From the IMG/VR virus record IMGVR_UViG_3300046507_000879, positions 1 to 47,830 of that record: a stretch of 47,830 nt of DNA, one strand, 5' to 3'. The stretch is from a virus. Positions 8,434-16,760 of this stretch are shown piece by piece. Position numbers and translations under genes: made by a program. Numbering within the stretch: the stretch's first letter is position 1; every line of letters begins with the position of its first letter. Under the pieces are notes generated by a model, which saw nothing but the letters and a program-made list of their open reading frames with translations, had not been told where the DNA came from and searched no databases.

Positions 8434-8780
8434 CGCGGCACCTGCTCAAATGTTGCTGACAGTTCATAGTAAGAACCTGTCTTCTTCAGCGTCCATGACC
8501 GGCAGACAAACAAAGCCTTTACTCCTGTATCAGAAGGCGTCCAATAGAACGCCTCAACGGCCATGCGCGCTTTGATAAATGCCTCTGCATCCTTTGCGTT
8601 GTTTGACCTGCCACATAGGCCGTCTGCACCGGTGAAAGTCAGCGAGTAGCTGTCCATTAAAGGGTTGATGCCTTTGGTCTGGCGCTGCTCATAACCATCT
8701 CCAAGCTTCACCACTGCCACGTTTGGGGCGCGACTATTCGTGAAGCCTTTTTGAGGGCTCCATGTAAATGTTTCTGGCAT
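8430..8780 (-). CDS. M: Tail tip protein M
   Basis: 116 residues. gpM family: it opens METF-WSP-like (PETFTWSPQKGF), has a central VVKLGDGYEQRQ-KGIN block and ends with W(T/S)LKK-GSYYELSATFEQVP. gpM closes the tip complex around the tape measure. It follows the tape-measure gene by 12 bases and overlaps gpL by 4. Confidence 0.92.
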   Translation of the reverse strand: MPETFTWSPQKGFTNSRAPNVAVVKLGDGYEQRQTKGINPLMDSYSLTFTGADGLCGRSNNAKDAEAFIKARMAVEAFYWTPSDTGVKALFVCRSWTLKKTGSYYELSATFEQVPR

Positions 8781-8792
8781 TGGGTGCTCCGG

Positions 8793-11700
8793 TTACCTGC
8801 TTTTTTGCAGCATGCCACCTGGCCGCTGCTGGTCTTTGATTGCTTTAAGAGACTGGTCGTAAGCAATTTTGGCGAAAGCTGCCTGTGTTTGAGTTGTGTC
8901 GGCGGTTGAGCCTTCGAAAGTGAAGTGATTCACTTGGTTGATTACACCTCCGCCGGCTCCCGAGCCAGCCAGATCCTTATTGCTGATGACTGAGCCGTTA
9001 TCACCGGGGATCATGTACTGCTTGCCTGTGCTGGCCTGATAGATTTCAGGCATTCCGCCTTCGCCAACCTGGTACATTGAGCCGGCAGATACTGGGCCGC
9101 CATTCTTACGAGCACCGGCAACGGCCATACCTTGAGCCATTGCCAAAGCCCCAGCATAAGCTGTGGATCCAACCGTCGCAGCAGTTCCGTAGGTAGCTAT
9201 TGACGCGCTCATGGCCGCTGGCGCCCATGCTAACGCTGCGGCAGAAGCTTGAGTGGTTGTTGCCGCAAGTGACGCTGCAGCTGCAACCTGTCCCATCACC
9301 ATGCTCTTTACGTACTGCAGTCCCATCTCAACAAGGCCGCCAACAACGCTGTTCAGAATGGTCGTCCCGATATTCGCCAGCGACTCCTGAAGGCTTTGAG
9401 TGCCATTAATAAGACCGGTTATCGCATTAGTTGCGCCGCCCTGCAGGGAATCGATAGCACCACCAAGCAGCTGATTGGTCTGGTTCTGATTCTCCCAAAT
9501 CTTCCATGCAGCATCGATGCGGGCCTGTTCATACTCGGTGTTCTGAGCATTCATCAGCGCCAGGCCATTTGCGGTTATTACCCCCTTCTCTGTTTCGAAC
9601 TGCTGGATTAGGGCAAGTTTACGGGCGTTCTCATTTGCTAGAGCCTGTACGGGGTCGATAGCTCCTTGGGCATCCTGCAGTGGGGTTACGCCAGCAGCAG
9701 TATCTGCGCGAATCTTAGCTAGATTAACCTGATGCTCTTGCTCCAGCCTTTCAGAAGTGGAATTGAATTGCTCCTGGCTAATTTTTTTGGCCGACAAAGC
9801 TGTCTGCAGGTCTGAAACATCCTGTTTGTAGCTGGCATTCTCCTTCGTTTCAGGCAGAAGTTTTTCTGCTGCCGCCTGCGCGCGAATTGCATTGCCGGTA
9901 TCCCATTTCGCGGCCGCGTACTGACCTGCTAACTTGATATCTTTCTCAGTTGCTGCGCTGCCAAGTGATTGCTGCGCCGTCAAAATAGCCTGATCACGGC
10001 TAAGCTGTCGCGTGGAGTCTCCCGCCAGCTCGGATTGCTGCTTAAGGTTTGCAAGCTTTTGAGCAATTGACTCAGCCTGAGTCTCTGCCTTTTTCCCCTG
10101 AGAAATACCTTCCTTTGTTTCCTTGTTTCTAGCCGCCTCAGCCTTCTGCAGGTCATACTGAGCGCCTGCAAGCTGGCCAGCAGCATTAACCTGATTCTGA
10201 TTACCCCCTTTATCACCAGCCTCCATGCGAGCTTTGGTTACAGCGCGAAGCCGTTTATCGGTGATCGCAAGGAGCGTGTTTTCATCGGCTAGGTCTTTGT
10301 TATAAGCATCTGCCTTATCGCTGCGGGGAATTTGCAGGCTGGTTGAGTTGAATTTATCTTTTGCCCGGCTGGCAAAGTCGATCGCATTGCCAAACTGATT
10401 CATCAAACCTGCAGCTACACCAGCCGCCTCACCATCCCGTTTGAGAAGGTCGATGCCCTGACTGAATTCTCCATTAAATTGGGCTCTCAGAATGCCGGCT
10501 TTACTAACTGTCTGGCTTAGCTTGTTTTGCGCAGTTTCGTTCTGAGCTAAAAGTTGAGTGTGCTCACTCTGGGCATCTGACAACTCTGAAAGCGTTACTT
10601 TGTAAAGCAGGCTTCCCTCTTCAAGATAGCTAAGCGTGCGCCGCAGTCTCGACTGCTGAAGCTCGTTTGATTCCAGGCTGGACTGATTGTCCTTGATAGC
10701 ATCTGCCTGCGCTTTGATTGACTTGGTGGCGTTATCAATCTCTGCTGCGAGTTGCACCTGGCTCATGCTTTTCATTTTGGCGATTACACCATCCAGGTTA
10801 TCTGCGAGAGCTATTGCCTCCTGCCTTGCCTGCGTCATTCCTTGATAAAGGTAGAACAGACCAGCAGCAGCTACTACCGCTGCGCCCGCAGGACCACCGA
10901 TGAGAGCAAGGGCGCCAATTGCAAGAGACTTAATTGTTCCCGTTGCGGTAACCGCTGCTGCTGTTGCAGTTCTTGTTGCTGCGGCCTGAGCAATCTCAGC
11001 CTCTGCATACGCCGCAGAACGCTGGATTGCCACAGACTTAACGGCCGTCAGGTTTTCAAGTGCAAGCGCCTCTGCTGCTGATCCCTTAGCTACGTTATAT
11101 TCAGCCTGCGCCAGTGCAACGGAAGATAGCGCGGCCTCTTTATCCAGCAGGGCTTTGCGGGCAATAACTCCAGCAGATGTTGCTGCAGCAGCGGTTGATT
11201 CTGCAGTTGCTACGGCCTGTGCGCGTGCCGCCAATGCATCGTCTACCTTTGCTTTGGTTGCTAATGCAAGGGCTCCAACATACCTTCCACCAAAAATTAC
11301 TGCAGCAGCTCCGACAACATTTGCCACTACATCCAGATTCTCACTGAGGGAAATAACCGCCTGATTGAATACTTTGATAGAGGTATTAACGCTTGAGCTC
11401 TCACCTACGAATTTAGTGATGTTGTTAGTAGCGACAGTAAAAGCCTGCCCCATCGTCAGTGCGGTGTTGCCAAACTCTTTGGCGATCGCATCGCTTTGCT
11501 TCAGCAAGCCATTAACCACCACTTCCGTGGTCAACTTACCTTGTGCCGCCATTCCCCTCAATTGACCAATTGTCACACCAAGAGAGTCGGCCAGCGCAAG
11601 GGCCAGGCGGCTACCGTTCTCAGAGATGGAGTTAAATTCCTCACCTCGCAGCACGCCTGACGCCAGTGCCTGTGAAAGCTGAGTCATGGTTGAGCTGGCT

Positions 11701-12173
11701 TCTTCCGTGGTGGCACCTGAAACAGCCAGACCTTTGTTGATTGTTGTTGTCAGCTTTATTAGATCAGCTGTACTCGTGCCGGCGCTTCTGGTTGAGCGCT
11801 CAAGTCGCCCGTATAGTGTTGCAGTCGCTTCCAGGCTTGACCGTGTGTCGTGCGAGATGTCAAAGACCCGCTGTGTTACATCAGCAAGTTTTTCATTAGC
11901 CTGAACTGAGTTGGCAAGCTTATTGTTGACGGTTACCCAAGCGTTCCCATATTCGGCTATTTGAGTGATGGAAATGGCTGCAGCCAGTGCAGAAGCAACT
12001 TTGGTTAGTGATGAAAAGGACTTTTCAGCATTGGCTACAGATTTGGATGTGTTGTTGAATCCTTGATCTAGTTTATTAAGCCTGTCATTAACCTGCCGCT
12101 GCCCCTCAATGAGCTTGGCGACATTCATCTCAACTTCATAAACGATGTTGCCAACTTGCTGTTCGCCTGCCAT
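8793..12173 (-). CDS. H: Tail tape measure protein
   Basis: 1126 residues, the longest gene here. The N-terminal 260 residues fit the tape-measure N-terminal domain (TATLYGRLERSTRSAG; LRGEEFNSISENGSRLALAL). Hydrophobic segments (about 290-310 and 418-445) are of the kind thought to enter the host membrane. Long alanine/glutamine-rich helices follow, and a conserved C-terminus ends in RPGGMLQKSR. Its length sets tail length and it helps DNA cross the inner membrane. The ribosome site GGAG lies immediately after the terminator of the 112-aa gene. Confidence 0.95.
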   Translation of the reverse strand: MAGEQQVGNIVYEVEMNVAKLIEGQRQVNDRLNKLDQGFNNTSKSVANAEKSFSSLTKVASALAAAISITQIAEYGNAWVTVNNKLANSVQANEKLADVTQRVFDISHDTRSSLEATATLYGRLERSTRSAGTSTADLIKLTTTINKGLAVSGATTEEASSTMTQLSQALASGVLRGEEFNSISENGSRLALALADSLGVTIGQLRGMAAQGKLTTEVVVNGLLKQSDAIAKEFGNTALTMGQAFTVATNNITKFVGESSSVNTSIKVFNQAVISLSENLDVVANVVGAAAVIFGGRYVGALALATKAKVDDALAARAQAVATAESTAAAATSAGVIARKALLDKEAALSSVALAQAEYNVAKGSAAEALALENLTAVKSVAIQRSAAYAEAEIAQAAATRTATAAAVTATGTIKSLAIGALALIGGPAGAAVVAAAGLFYLYQGMTQARQEAIALADNLDGVIAKMKSMSQVQLAAEIDNATKSIKAQADAIKDNQSSLESNELQQSRLRRTLSYLEEGSLLYKVTLSELSDAQSEHTQLLAQNETAQNKLSQTVSKAGILRAQFNGEFSQGIDLLKRDGEAAGVAAGLMNQFGNAIDFASRAKDKFNSTSLQIPRSDKADAYNKDLADENTLLAITDKRLRAVTKARMEAGDKGGNQNQVNAAGQLAGAQYDLQKAEAARNKETKEGISQGKKAETQAESIAQKLANLKQQSELAGDSTRQLSRDQAILTAQQSLGSAATEKDIKLAGQYAAAKWDTGNAIRAQAAAEKLLPETKENASYKQDVSDLQTALSAKKISQEQFNSTSERLEQEHQVNLAKIRADTAAGVTPLQDAQGAIDPVQALANENARKLALIQQFETEKGVITANGLALMNAQNTEYEQARIDAAWKIWENQNQTNQLLGGAIDSLQGGATNAITGLINGTQSLQESLANIGTTILNSVVGGLVEMGLQYVKSMVMGQVAAAASLAATTTQASAAALAWAPAAMSASIATYGTAATVGSTAYAGALAMAQGMAVAGARKNGGPVSAGSMYQVGEGGMPEIYQASTGKQYMIPGDNGSVISNKDLAGSGAGGGVINQVNHFTFEGSTADTTQTQAAFAKIAYDQSLKAIKDQQRPGGMLQKSR

Positions 12174-12191
12174 TTAGCTTTCTCCGGGCAT

Positions 12192-12214
12192 AAAAAAACC
12201 CCGCCGGAGCGAGG
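12192..12214 (-). terminator. Intrinsic terminator after 112-aa gene
   Basis: On the minus strand CCTCGC-TCCG-GCGGGG is followed by seven T. The 22 bases joining the T run to the tape-measure ribosome site are identical to those at 1969-1990. Confidence 0.85.
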
Positions 12215-12237
12215 TTTTTGATTCTGTATCTAAATAA

Positions 12238-12576
12238 TTAGCTAGGTTGCGATTCTTTAAGTGCTTCACTTAATGAGTAGATAATCTTGTCAAAATTTTT
12301 CTGATGCTTATGCGAGCCAGCAACATTTGCTCCAAATTTTAAGGAGGAGTCCATGGCAATTACACAGGACTTATCGTCAACTTCGATAACTGATAATGAA
12401 ACATTCTCACCCCATGAAAAAAGTGAGATGCCAACATTAATGGTAGCCCTGCGTAGAGTGCTATCACTATGCTTAATGCTCATTCCTGCCTTTTTAACTG
12501 CCATTTCGAGCATTCCAAAAACTTTATCAGCTTGATACGGAAAATTCTGTTGAGTGGACTGACTTGCAAAACCCAT
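12238..12576 (-). CDS. Cargo protein of unknown function, 112 aa
   Basis: 112 residues. I recognise a small uncharacterised family whose central motif is F-WGENVSLSV with a C-terminal HKHQKNFDKII-SLS-AL. It looks like a compact alpha/beta domain (early helix F-ML--AVKKAG, five strands, final helix). No signal peptide or membrane segment. It sits between the toxin gene and the tape measure with its own terminator, so it is probably a moron rather than a tail gene. Ribosome site GGGAG 5 bases before the ATG. A palindrome-like element lies 28 bases upstream. Confidence 0.6.
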   Translation of the reverse strand: MGFASQSTQQNFPYQADKVFGMLEMAVKKAGMSIKHSDSTLRRATINVGISLFSWGENVSLSVIEVDDKSCVIAMDSSLKFGANVAGSHKHQKNFDKIIYSLSEALKESQPS

Positions 12577-12603
12577 ATCTACTCCCTATCCCCAAACGTA
12601 AGT

Positions 12604-12619
12604 GTTGGGATAAATCCTA
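12604..12619 (-). promoter_or_regulatory. Inverted-repeat element upstream of 112-aa gene
   Basis: GTTGGGATAAATCCTA, an imperfect palindrome identical at 14 of 16 positions to the element before the other cargo gene at 26309-26324. Candidate operator or promoter part; no convincing -35/-10 pair can be assigned. Confidence 0.35.
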
Positions 12620-12669
12620 AAGGGAGTCTTATGCAAATGGAAGCAAAAAACCCGCGAGTGCAGGTTGTT

Positions 12670-13152
12670 TCAATCAATTTTGGAAATTCTTAGCCTAACA
12701 ATTTCGCATACTGTGAGCCTGACTTTGGCACACAAATTCCTGGCATCATAGGCCCTAGACCAGTGGCATAGCCAGTTTTCCAAATCTTCCGCGTCGTACT
12801 CTTTTTTTGCCATACCTTCAGCAATGGTCACTACTTCATGGTCGGGAGCCGTCAACTCGTAACCATTTATGAGCAAAAATATGTAACCAGACATCATAGC
12901 TGTGCGCTTGTTCGCGTTAGCGAAAGGATGATTTTGAATGAGGCTTTCAATGAGTGCTGCAGACAGATGAAACATGTCATCTGTCTGCTCATAATATCTG
13001 ATTTGGCTTGGTCTTGCTTGGGATGAACCTAATCCATTGAGGTTTAGGATTTCGATAGGCTCATTAGGGGTTTGGGCCTCGATCAATGACGTATTGATAT
13101 AGACAATATCATCAACAGACAGGTAGTTAACTCCATCAACATGCTCTGCCAT
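12670..13152 (-). CDS. doc: Doc-type toxin (Fic fold)
   Basis: 160 residues. The motif HPFANANKRTA (residues 75-85) is the Doc version of the Fic motif (P1 Doc: HxFNDANKRTA). Doc proteins phosphorylate EF-Tu and stop translation. The N-terminal IVYINTSLI segment and the helix after the motif fit the death-on-curing family. A C-terminal extension of about 35 residues beyond P1 Doc is rich in C, R and W. It lies 10 bases after the 59-aa gene at 13163-13342, its probable antitoxin. Unexpectedly placed between tail genes. Confidence 0.85.
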   Translation of the reverse strand: MAEHVDGVNYLSVDDIVYINTSLIEAQTPNEPIEILNLNGLGSSQARPSQIRYYEQTDDMFHLSAALIESLIQNHPFANANKRTAMMSGYIFLLINGYELTAPDHEVVTIAEGMAKKEYDAEDLENWLCHWSRAYDARNLCAKVRLTVCEIVRLRISKID

Positions 13153-13162
13153 GTGTATTCAC

Positions 13163-13342
13163 TTACACCTTAGATAGGTCTTCCATAGCTTTTTCGTAGC
13201 GCGCGAAACCAAAGCCAAAAGCATTTTTGACCTGATCAAGATGAGTTGTATCATCACTCATTGCCGCTCGCGGAGATGCTACGATGCTCTTGTCACGAGG
13301 CGGAATGTACAATCTCTCTACCTTTTTTTGTGCGTGACCCAT
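13163..13342 (-). CDS. Probable antitoxin of the Doc toxin
   Basis: 59 residues, start ATG 13342 with GAGG 8 bases before it. It opens MGHAQKKVERLYIPPRDKSI and ends FGFGFARYEKAMEDLSKV. It does not resemble the N-terminal DNA-binding half of P1 Phd and is shorter (Phd is 73 residues). Role inferred from its position directly upstream of doc in a two-gene unit with its own promoter and dyad operator. The C-terminal amphipathic stretch could be the toxin-neutralising part. Confidence 0.65.
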   Translation of the reverse strand: MGHAQKKVERLYIPPRDKSIVASPRAAMSDDTTHLDQVKNAFGFGFARYEKAMEDLSKV

Positions 13343-13397
13343 GGGTATACCCTCTCAAATTACTTAAAGCAGCCGATGCATAATGACTCAGCTAGTT

Positions 13398-13415
13398 GGT
13401 ATCGTTTCCGATACC
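13398..13415 (-). promoter_or_regulatory. Dyad operator of the toxin-antitoxin unit
   Basis: GGTATCG-TTTC-CGATACC, a perfect 7-bp inverted repeat with a 4-base spacer. It starts about 10 bases downstream of the -10 box, where an autoregulating antitoxin complex would block transcription. Confidence 0.6.
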
Positions 13416-13425
13416 GGATAAATTG

Positions 13426-13454
13426 ATTCTATAGCTGCAACGTGCAAGTTGCAA
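13426..13454 (-). promoter_or_regulatory. Promoter of the toxin-antitoxin unit
   Basis: On the minus strand TTGCAA (13449-13454), a 17-base spacer and TAGAAT (13426-13431), a good sigma70 promoter. It allows expression from the repressed prophage inside the otherwise silent tail operon. Confidence 0.65.
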
Positions 13455-13588
13455 CCCGACTAGTTTTTATCACTGCGATAGAAGCTCTGAATGGAAGTTT
13501 GGGTGCCCCATTTTTACCCTATACCTAAAGGCAAATTCAAAATGGAACTCTCTACGTCCTTCTCAGGAGCTTTAATGCCCATTTAAAA

Positions 13589-14284
13589 TCACCAATTTTT
13601 CGTAGTGCGAGACTCTTCTTGTAAGAGCCGCCGCGCCTTCTTAGCCATGTAGTCATCAGCCACCGCATTATATTCATCGCGCGTGAAGCCCTTCTGATCA
13701 GGATATTTCGCGTTCAGCATTAGTTGAAACTCGGTCATGGACAGTTGCTCAGCCTCTGCCCTGCTGATGCCAAAGTGGTTACGCGCTGCACTGATGTAAT
13801 CGAACGATCGGAACTCAGTTGTTGCCTGTGACGACTCATGCCGCTGCAGCTGTCGAACCTTGGCTTTGCCGATGATGCCGTGGGTGATCAGGGATTGCGC
13901 TATCAGCACCATCTCAACGGCATTCATCAATCCTGCCCGGTATACGAACGCCCACTTCCCTGACTTACCCGGGATAATGTCACCAGTCAGCCGGGACACG
14001 TCACTCTCACAGCATGCTGCCAGCACAGACATTGCAGCCATCATTGCTGGCTTACCCATCTGCTTCCGATTCAGGTGGACCATCAGCCATGCAGGAACTG
14101 AGCCGTATGCATCCATGGCGCGTTGAATCAGTGGGGTAATCTCATCGTTATGCAGGTCATAGAAGGCCTGCACAATCTCCTGCGGCTCACCAATGCGTGA
14201 CATGGCAGCGAATGAAGGCCGGAAGAAATAATCATCCTCGCCATGGCTGATAAGGCACTCGCCGATCTCTTTCTGTGGAGTCAT
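13589..14284 (-). CDS. Tail assembly chaperone-like protein
   Basis: 231 residues, in the slot of lambda G/T between the major tail protein and tape measure. It contains FRPSF-AMSRIGEP-EIVQAFYDLHNDEITPL-QRA, then GKAKVRQLQRHE near residue 140, and a C-terminal FGISRAEAE-LSMTEFQ block typical of tail chaperones; I know the family from lambdoid phages of this type. No -1 frameshift extension is evident, because the downstream region holds the toxin-antitoxin unit. It could therefore do both G and GT jobs, or the extension was lost. Confidence 0.7.
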   Translation of the reverse strand: MTPQKEIGECLISHGEDDYFFRPSFAAMSRIGEPQEIVQAFYDLHNDEITPLIQRAMDAYGSVPAWLMVHLNRKQMGKPAMMAAMSVLAACCESDVSRLTGDIIPGKSGKWAFVYRAGLMNAVEMVLIAQSLITHGIIGKAKVRQLQRHESSQATTEFRSFDYISAARNHFGISRAEAEQLSMTEFQLMLNAKYPDQKGFTRDEYNAVADDYMAKKARRLLQEESRTTKNW

Positions 14285-14343
14285 GAGGTAATCCGTTAAG
14301 TGTCATTTTCGGGGCCACCAGGTGGAAGCCCCTGAAATGGCAA

Positions 14344-15087
14344 TTAAGCAGTGATGGTTGCCGCTGTGGTGCCGGTAAAGCTGCCATCGGTTGAGGTGAA
14401 GGTGATAGTCGCAGTACCTGCGGCCACACCCGTCACCAGGCCAGTAGAGCTGACAGTTGCCTTCGTTGCATCCGAAGTTGTCCAGGTGCCGGACTTGTCA
14501 GTTGCATCAGATGGAAGAACGGTGGCTGTTAACTGACGGTTAGCGCCAACTGCCAGCGAGGTGGTAGCAGGAGAAACCGTTACGCCAGTAGCCGGCACTG
14601 CATCGTCAGTGTCGATCACATCGATGGTGTCGGCATCAGCCACCTTAAACTCAGTGGAGAAGGTGATGATGTCGTTCGTGCCGCCGTCAGAGCTCAGTGC
14701 GTTAATCAGCATGTAACCGATAAAGGTGATTGCACCGAACTCCATGCGAACCCAGATAGTCGGCTGGCGTGCCGCCTGAATCTCGGTATTGAAGTACTTA
14801 ATCAGGCGGAACACGCCGTACTGATCGAGCTTGTCATTGCGGCGAACCTCACCCTCAAACGAGATTGTGAAGTCTGCATTGGTGACGATGTTTTCAACAT
14901 AACCTTTGGTGTCGTCGGCGTCCGAAGTCACGCTGTTCGGCGAGAAGTCGAAGCCTTTACTTGTGCCGGCTGCCAGAGCTTTCCACTCTGACTCCTGCGG
15001 TAATGCATCGGCACAGCCATCGGCTACTTCGAGCACAATGGCGCGGCCAAACAACTTGGTGTTGTCCGTTGGGCAATTTGCTGCCAT
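14344..15087 (-). CDS. V: Major tail tube protein with Ig-like domain
   Basis: 247 residues. Residues 1-160 form the tube subunit, with a GKL-like N-terminus and central F-GEVRRNDKLDQYGVFRL. Residues 167-247 form a Big_2-type immunoglobulin-like domain (VTVSPATTSLAVG, LTATVLPSDATDK, TWTTSD---ATVSSTGLVTG, GTATITFTSTDGS). Lambda gpV carries a similar C-terminal decoration on the tube surface. ATG at 15087 has GAGGA upstream; earlier in-frame codons lack a ribosome site. Confidence 0.9.
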   Translation of the reverse strand: MAANCPTDNTKLFGRAIVLEVADGCADALPQESEWKALAAGTSKGFDFSPNSVTSDADDTKGYVENIVTNADFTISFEGEVRRNDKLDQYGVFRLIKYFNTEIQAARQPTIWVRMEFGAITFIGYMLINALSSDGGTNDIITFSTEFKVADADTIDVIDTDDAVPATGVTVSPATTSLAVGANRQLTATVLPSDATDKSGTWTTSDATKATVSSTGLVTGVAAGTATITFTSTDGSFTGTTAATITA

Positions 15088-15115
15088 GGGTAATTCCTCT
15101 TTGACGTTTTCCGGC

Positions 15116-15499
15116 CTATTCGCCGTATTTGATTGCAAACTGAAGCCGATAGACCAGGCGGCCTTCGGTTGTTAAGACTGGCGCGGGAACCCCGCCAAAG
15201 TTTTCGATATAACCGATGCAGTTGCTGGGTAACGGATCGGCCTGAATGCGCTGAATAATGGCCTGCACGGCGTCATCTGTTGCCTGATTGCCATTCATGG
15301 CGCCAATCACATCGACAATGACGTAATACTCACCGCCCAACTGATTGCGGAGGTTAGAACCACCGTTTGGCCGGAACACCATGAACTTGTCGGTTTTGAC
15401 GCCTGAATCAGTCCAGATAAGCTTTTGAACCTTGAAGCCATCGGTCAGCCCGGCAGAGATGAAGTAATCCCGGAGGCGGTCATGCATAGCTGGAATCAC
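15116..15499 (-). CDS. U: Tail terminator protein
   Basis: 127 residues. Position directly before the tube gene, length and pattern fit gpU-like terminators: an N-terminal helix (HDRLRDYFISAGL), FMVFRPNGGS, then YYVIVDVIGA and QAIIQRIQADP. These rings stop tube growth and provide the head-joining surface. It overlaps the preceding gene by 4 bases (ATGA). Confidence 0.75.
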   Translation of the reverse strand: MIPAMHDRLRDYFISAGLTDGFKVQKLIWTDSGVKTDKFMVFRPNGGSNLRNQLGGEYYVIVDVIGAMNGNQATDDAVQAIIQRIQADPLPSNCIGYIENFGGVPAPVLTTEGRLVYRLQFAIKYGE

Positions 15500-15864
15500 A
15501 GACTCATCTCCTTCTTGATGGTCCTGTCGATAAGGTTACGAGTATCCTCAAAGCCCTTCGTAAGGAACTCTTTCTGAGCAGTCGCTCGGCGGAAGGTTTG
15601 CGGCACGCTCGGATCGTGAACAAAAACGGCATAGTTGGCGGAGTATCCCACCCTGCCTGTTATCCGGGTTCCACTTACTTCAAGCTTACGATACTGGCTG
15701 TTGATGAGAGTGGATGTGTCGATCGGAGTGTACAGCGCTGCCTGAGATGAGCCGATAATCAGCGCACTTTGCAGAGCCCTGACAACCTTCCTTCCCTGTA
15801 TGTCACCAATCAGTGCATTGAGGTTCTGCTGAGCCTTCCTGACACCTTGTACCTTCACGCCCAT
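15496..15864 (-). CDS. HK97 gp10-like neck/tail completion protein
   Basis: 122 residues. Fits the HK97 gp10 family: an early helix (RKAQQNLNALIGDI), AL---LI-GSSQAALYTPIDTSTLINSQY, and GYSANYAVFVHDPS. The family acts at the head-tail interface. GGGAG 7 bases before the ATG; 2 bases separate it from the upstream gene and the stop overlaps the next start. Confidence 0.8.
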   Translation of the reverse strand: MGVKVQGVRKAQQNLNALIGDIQGRKVVRALQSALIIGSSQAALYTPIDTSTLINSQYRKLEVSGTRITGRVGYSANYAVFVHDPSVPQTFRRATAQKEFLTKGFEDTRNLIDRTIKKEMSL

Positions 15865-15866
15865 AG

Positions 15867-16211
15867 CTAAACTCCCGTCAGGATGGCCCAGTCATCAACA
15901 AGGCGCTCAAAGGTATCCGCATAACGAATAGCCTGCATCACCTCATCAGCACCGGCCGCCAGCGGGTTGGGATTATCAGACGCACCAATCAGGATGTAAT
16001 CGCCAGCCTGAGCCAGCGCGTACTCCGTCCAGATGGTGTTCTTTACGACAATCTCAGCACCGATAGAGCCAAGTCGTTTAGACAGCCCGCCCTGATAGTC
16101 AGCCAGAATCACCAGCGGCTCAGCATAGGTTCTGTCCCCTGCATCACTAACGCCGAGATTCCTCCATATGGTGCACTCAGCGGTGTAACTCCACGAAGCA
16201 AGTGATGACAT
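15867..16211 (-). CDS. Head-tail joining protein
   Basis: 114 residues in the head-closure slot between the connector adaptor and the gp10-like gene. Beta-rich with W-Y-AECTIWR near the start and TIWTEYALAQAGDYILIGASD in the middle, resembling the FII/gp16-like stopper fold. No paralogue here. Ribosome site GGAGGG. Confidence 0.65.
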   Translation of the reverse strand: MSSLASWSYTAECTIWRNLGVSDAGDRTYAEPLVILADYQGGLSKRLGSIGAEIVVKNTIWTEYALAQAGDYILIGASDNPNPLAAGADEVMQAIRYADTFERLVDDWAILTGV

Positions 16212-16213
16212 GG

Positions 16214-16381
16214 CTATTCCCTCCAGCTCACGACGGTGGGCCTCTCAGCAGCAATGCGCGGGCAGTTAATCCGCCACTCACCTGACGCGGTAACGTAAGC
16301 GGTCGTCTGCTTGTCGCTATCAGTTTTCACCCACACTCGATTGAATGGCTTTGGTAAACGCTCAGACACTGGTATCCACAT
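16214..16381 (-). CDS. Small DUF551-like protein
   Basis: 55 residues (MWIPVSERLPKPFNRVWVKT ... VVSWRE). The W-I-x-V-S-E-R-L-P opening and the tryptophan near the end are the DUF551 signature; function unknown. It overlaps the adaptor gene by one base (TGATG) and ends 2 bases before the joining gene's ATG. A DUF551 protein in a head-tail operon is unusual; these genes normally sit in early operons, as three other copies here do. Confidence 0.7.
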   Translation of the reverse strand: MWIPVSERLPKPFNRVWVKTDSDKQTTAYVTASGEWRINCPRIAAERPTVVSWRE

Positions 16382-16758
16382 CAGCAACCACCTACCACAT
16401 CAAAGAAGCCAACGCTTGTGCCAACGTCGATCGGCAAAAGTGCAGTGCATCCTGATGTGTCCAGAGCCGCCAGTGTGTTGCGCATTGTCTTCACATCGCC
16501 GCTGTAATCGAACGATCGGGACGCCCCTGAAGGCGCTGACTGTGACTTAATGCGCTGGCTGAATGCGGTTACCGCCATCAACGTCACGGCGTACACCTGA
16601 ATCAGCATCATGTCGCACTCATCGTAGCCAGCCGCCTCCAGGCACATGCTTATGCTACCAATCTTGCAAATGTAGGCATCAATCATGAAGTCCGGAACGG
16701 AGTAACCCATCGCAGATAACTGCTGTTTAACCTGCGCGGCCGTTATCTGCTCTGCCAT
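16381..16758 (-). CDS. Head-tail adaptor
   Basis: 125 residues, mostly helical, in the position of HK97 gp6-like adaptors that bind the portal ring. It shows an N-terminal ITAAQVKQQLSAMGYSVPDF, a central ALDTSG and a short hydrophobic C-terminus. Recognition is mainly by position, length and helical pattern. Confidence 0.65.
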   Translation of the reverse strand: MAEQITAAQVKQQLSAMGYSVPDFMIDAYICKIGSISMCLEAAGYDECDMMLIQVYAVTLMAVTAFSQRIKSQSAPSGASRSFDYSGDVKTMRNTLAALDTSGCTALLPIDVGTSVGFFDVVGGC

Positions 16759-16760
16759 GA

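Noticed and set aside
13153-13588. Programmed -1 frameshift producing a G-T tail chaperone
   Set aside because: No slippery heptamer was evident near the 231-aa gene's end, and the following DNA holds the antitoxin unit rather than a T frame.
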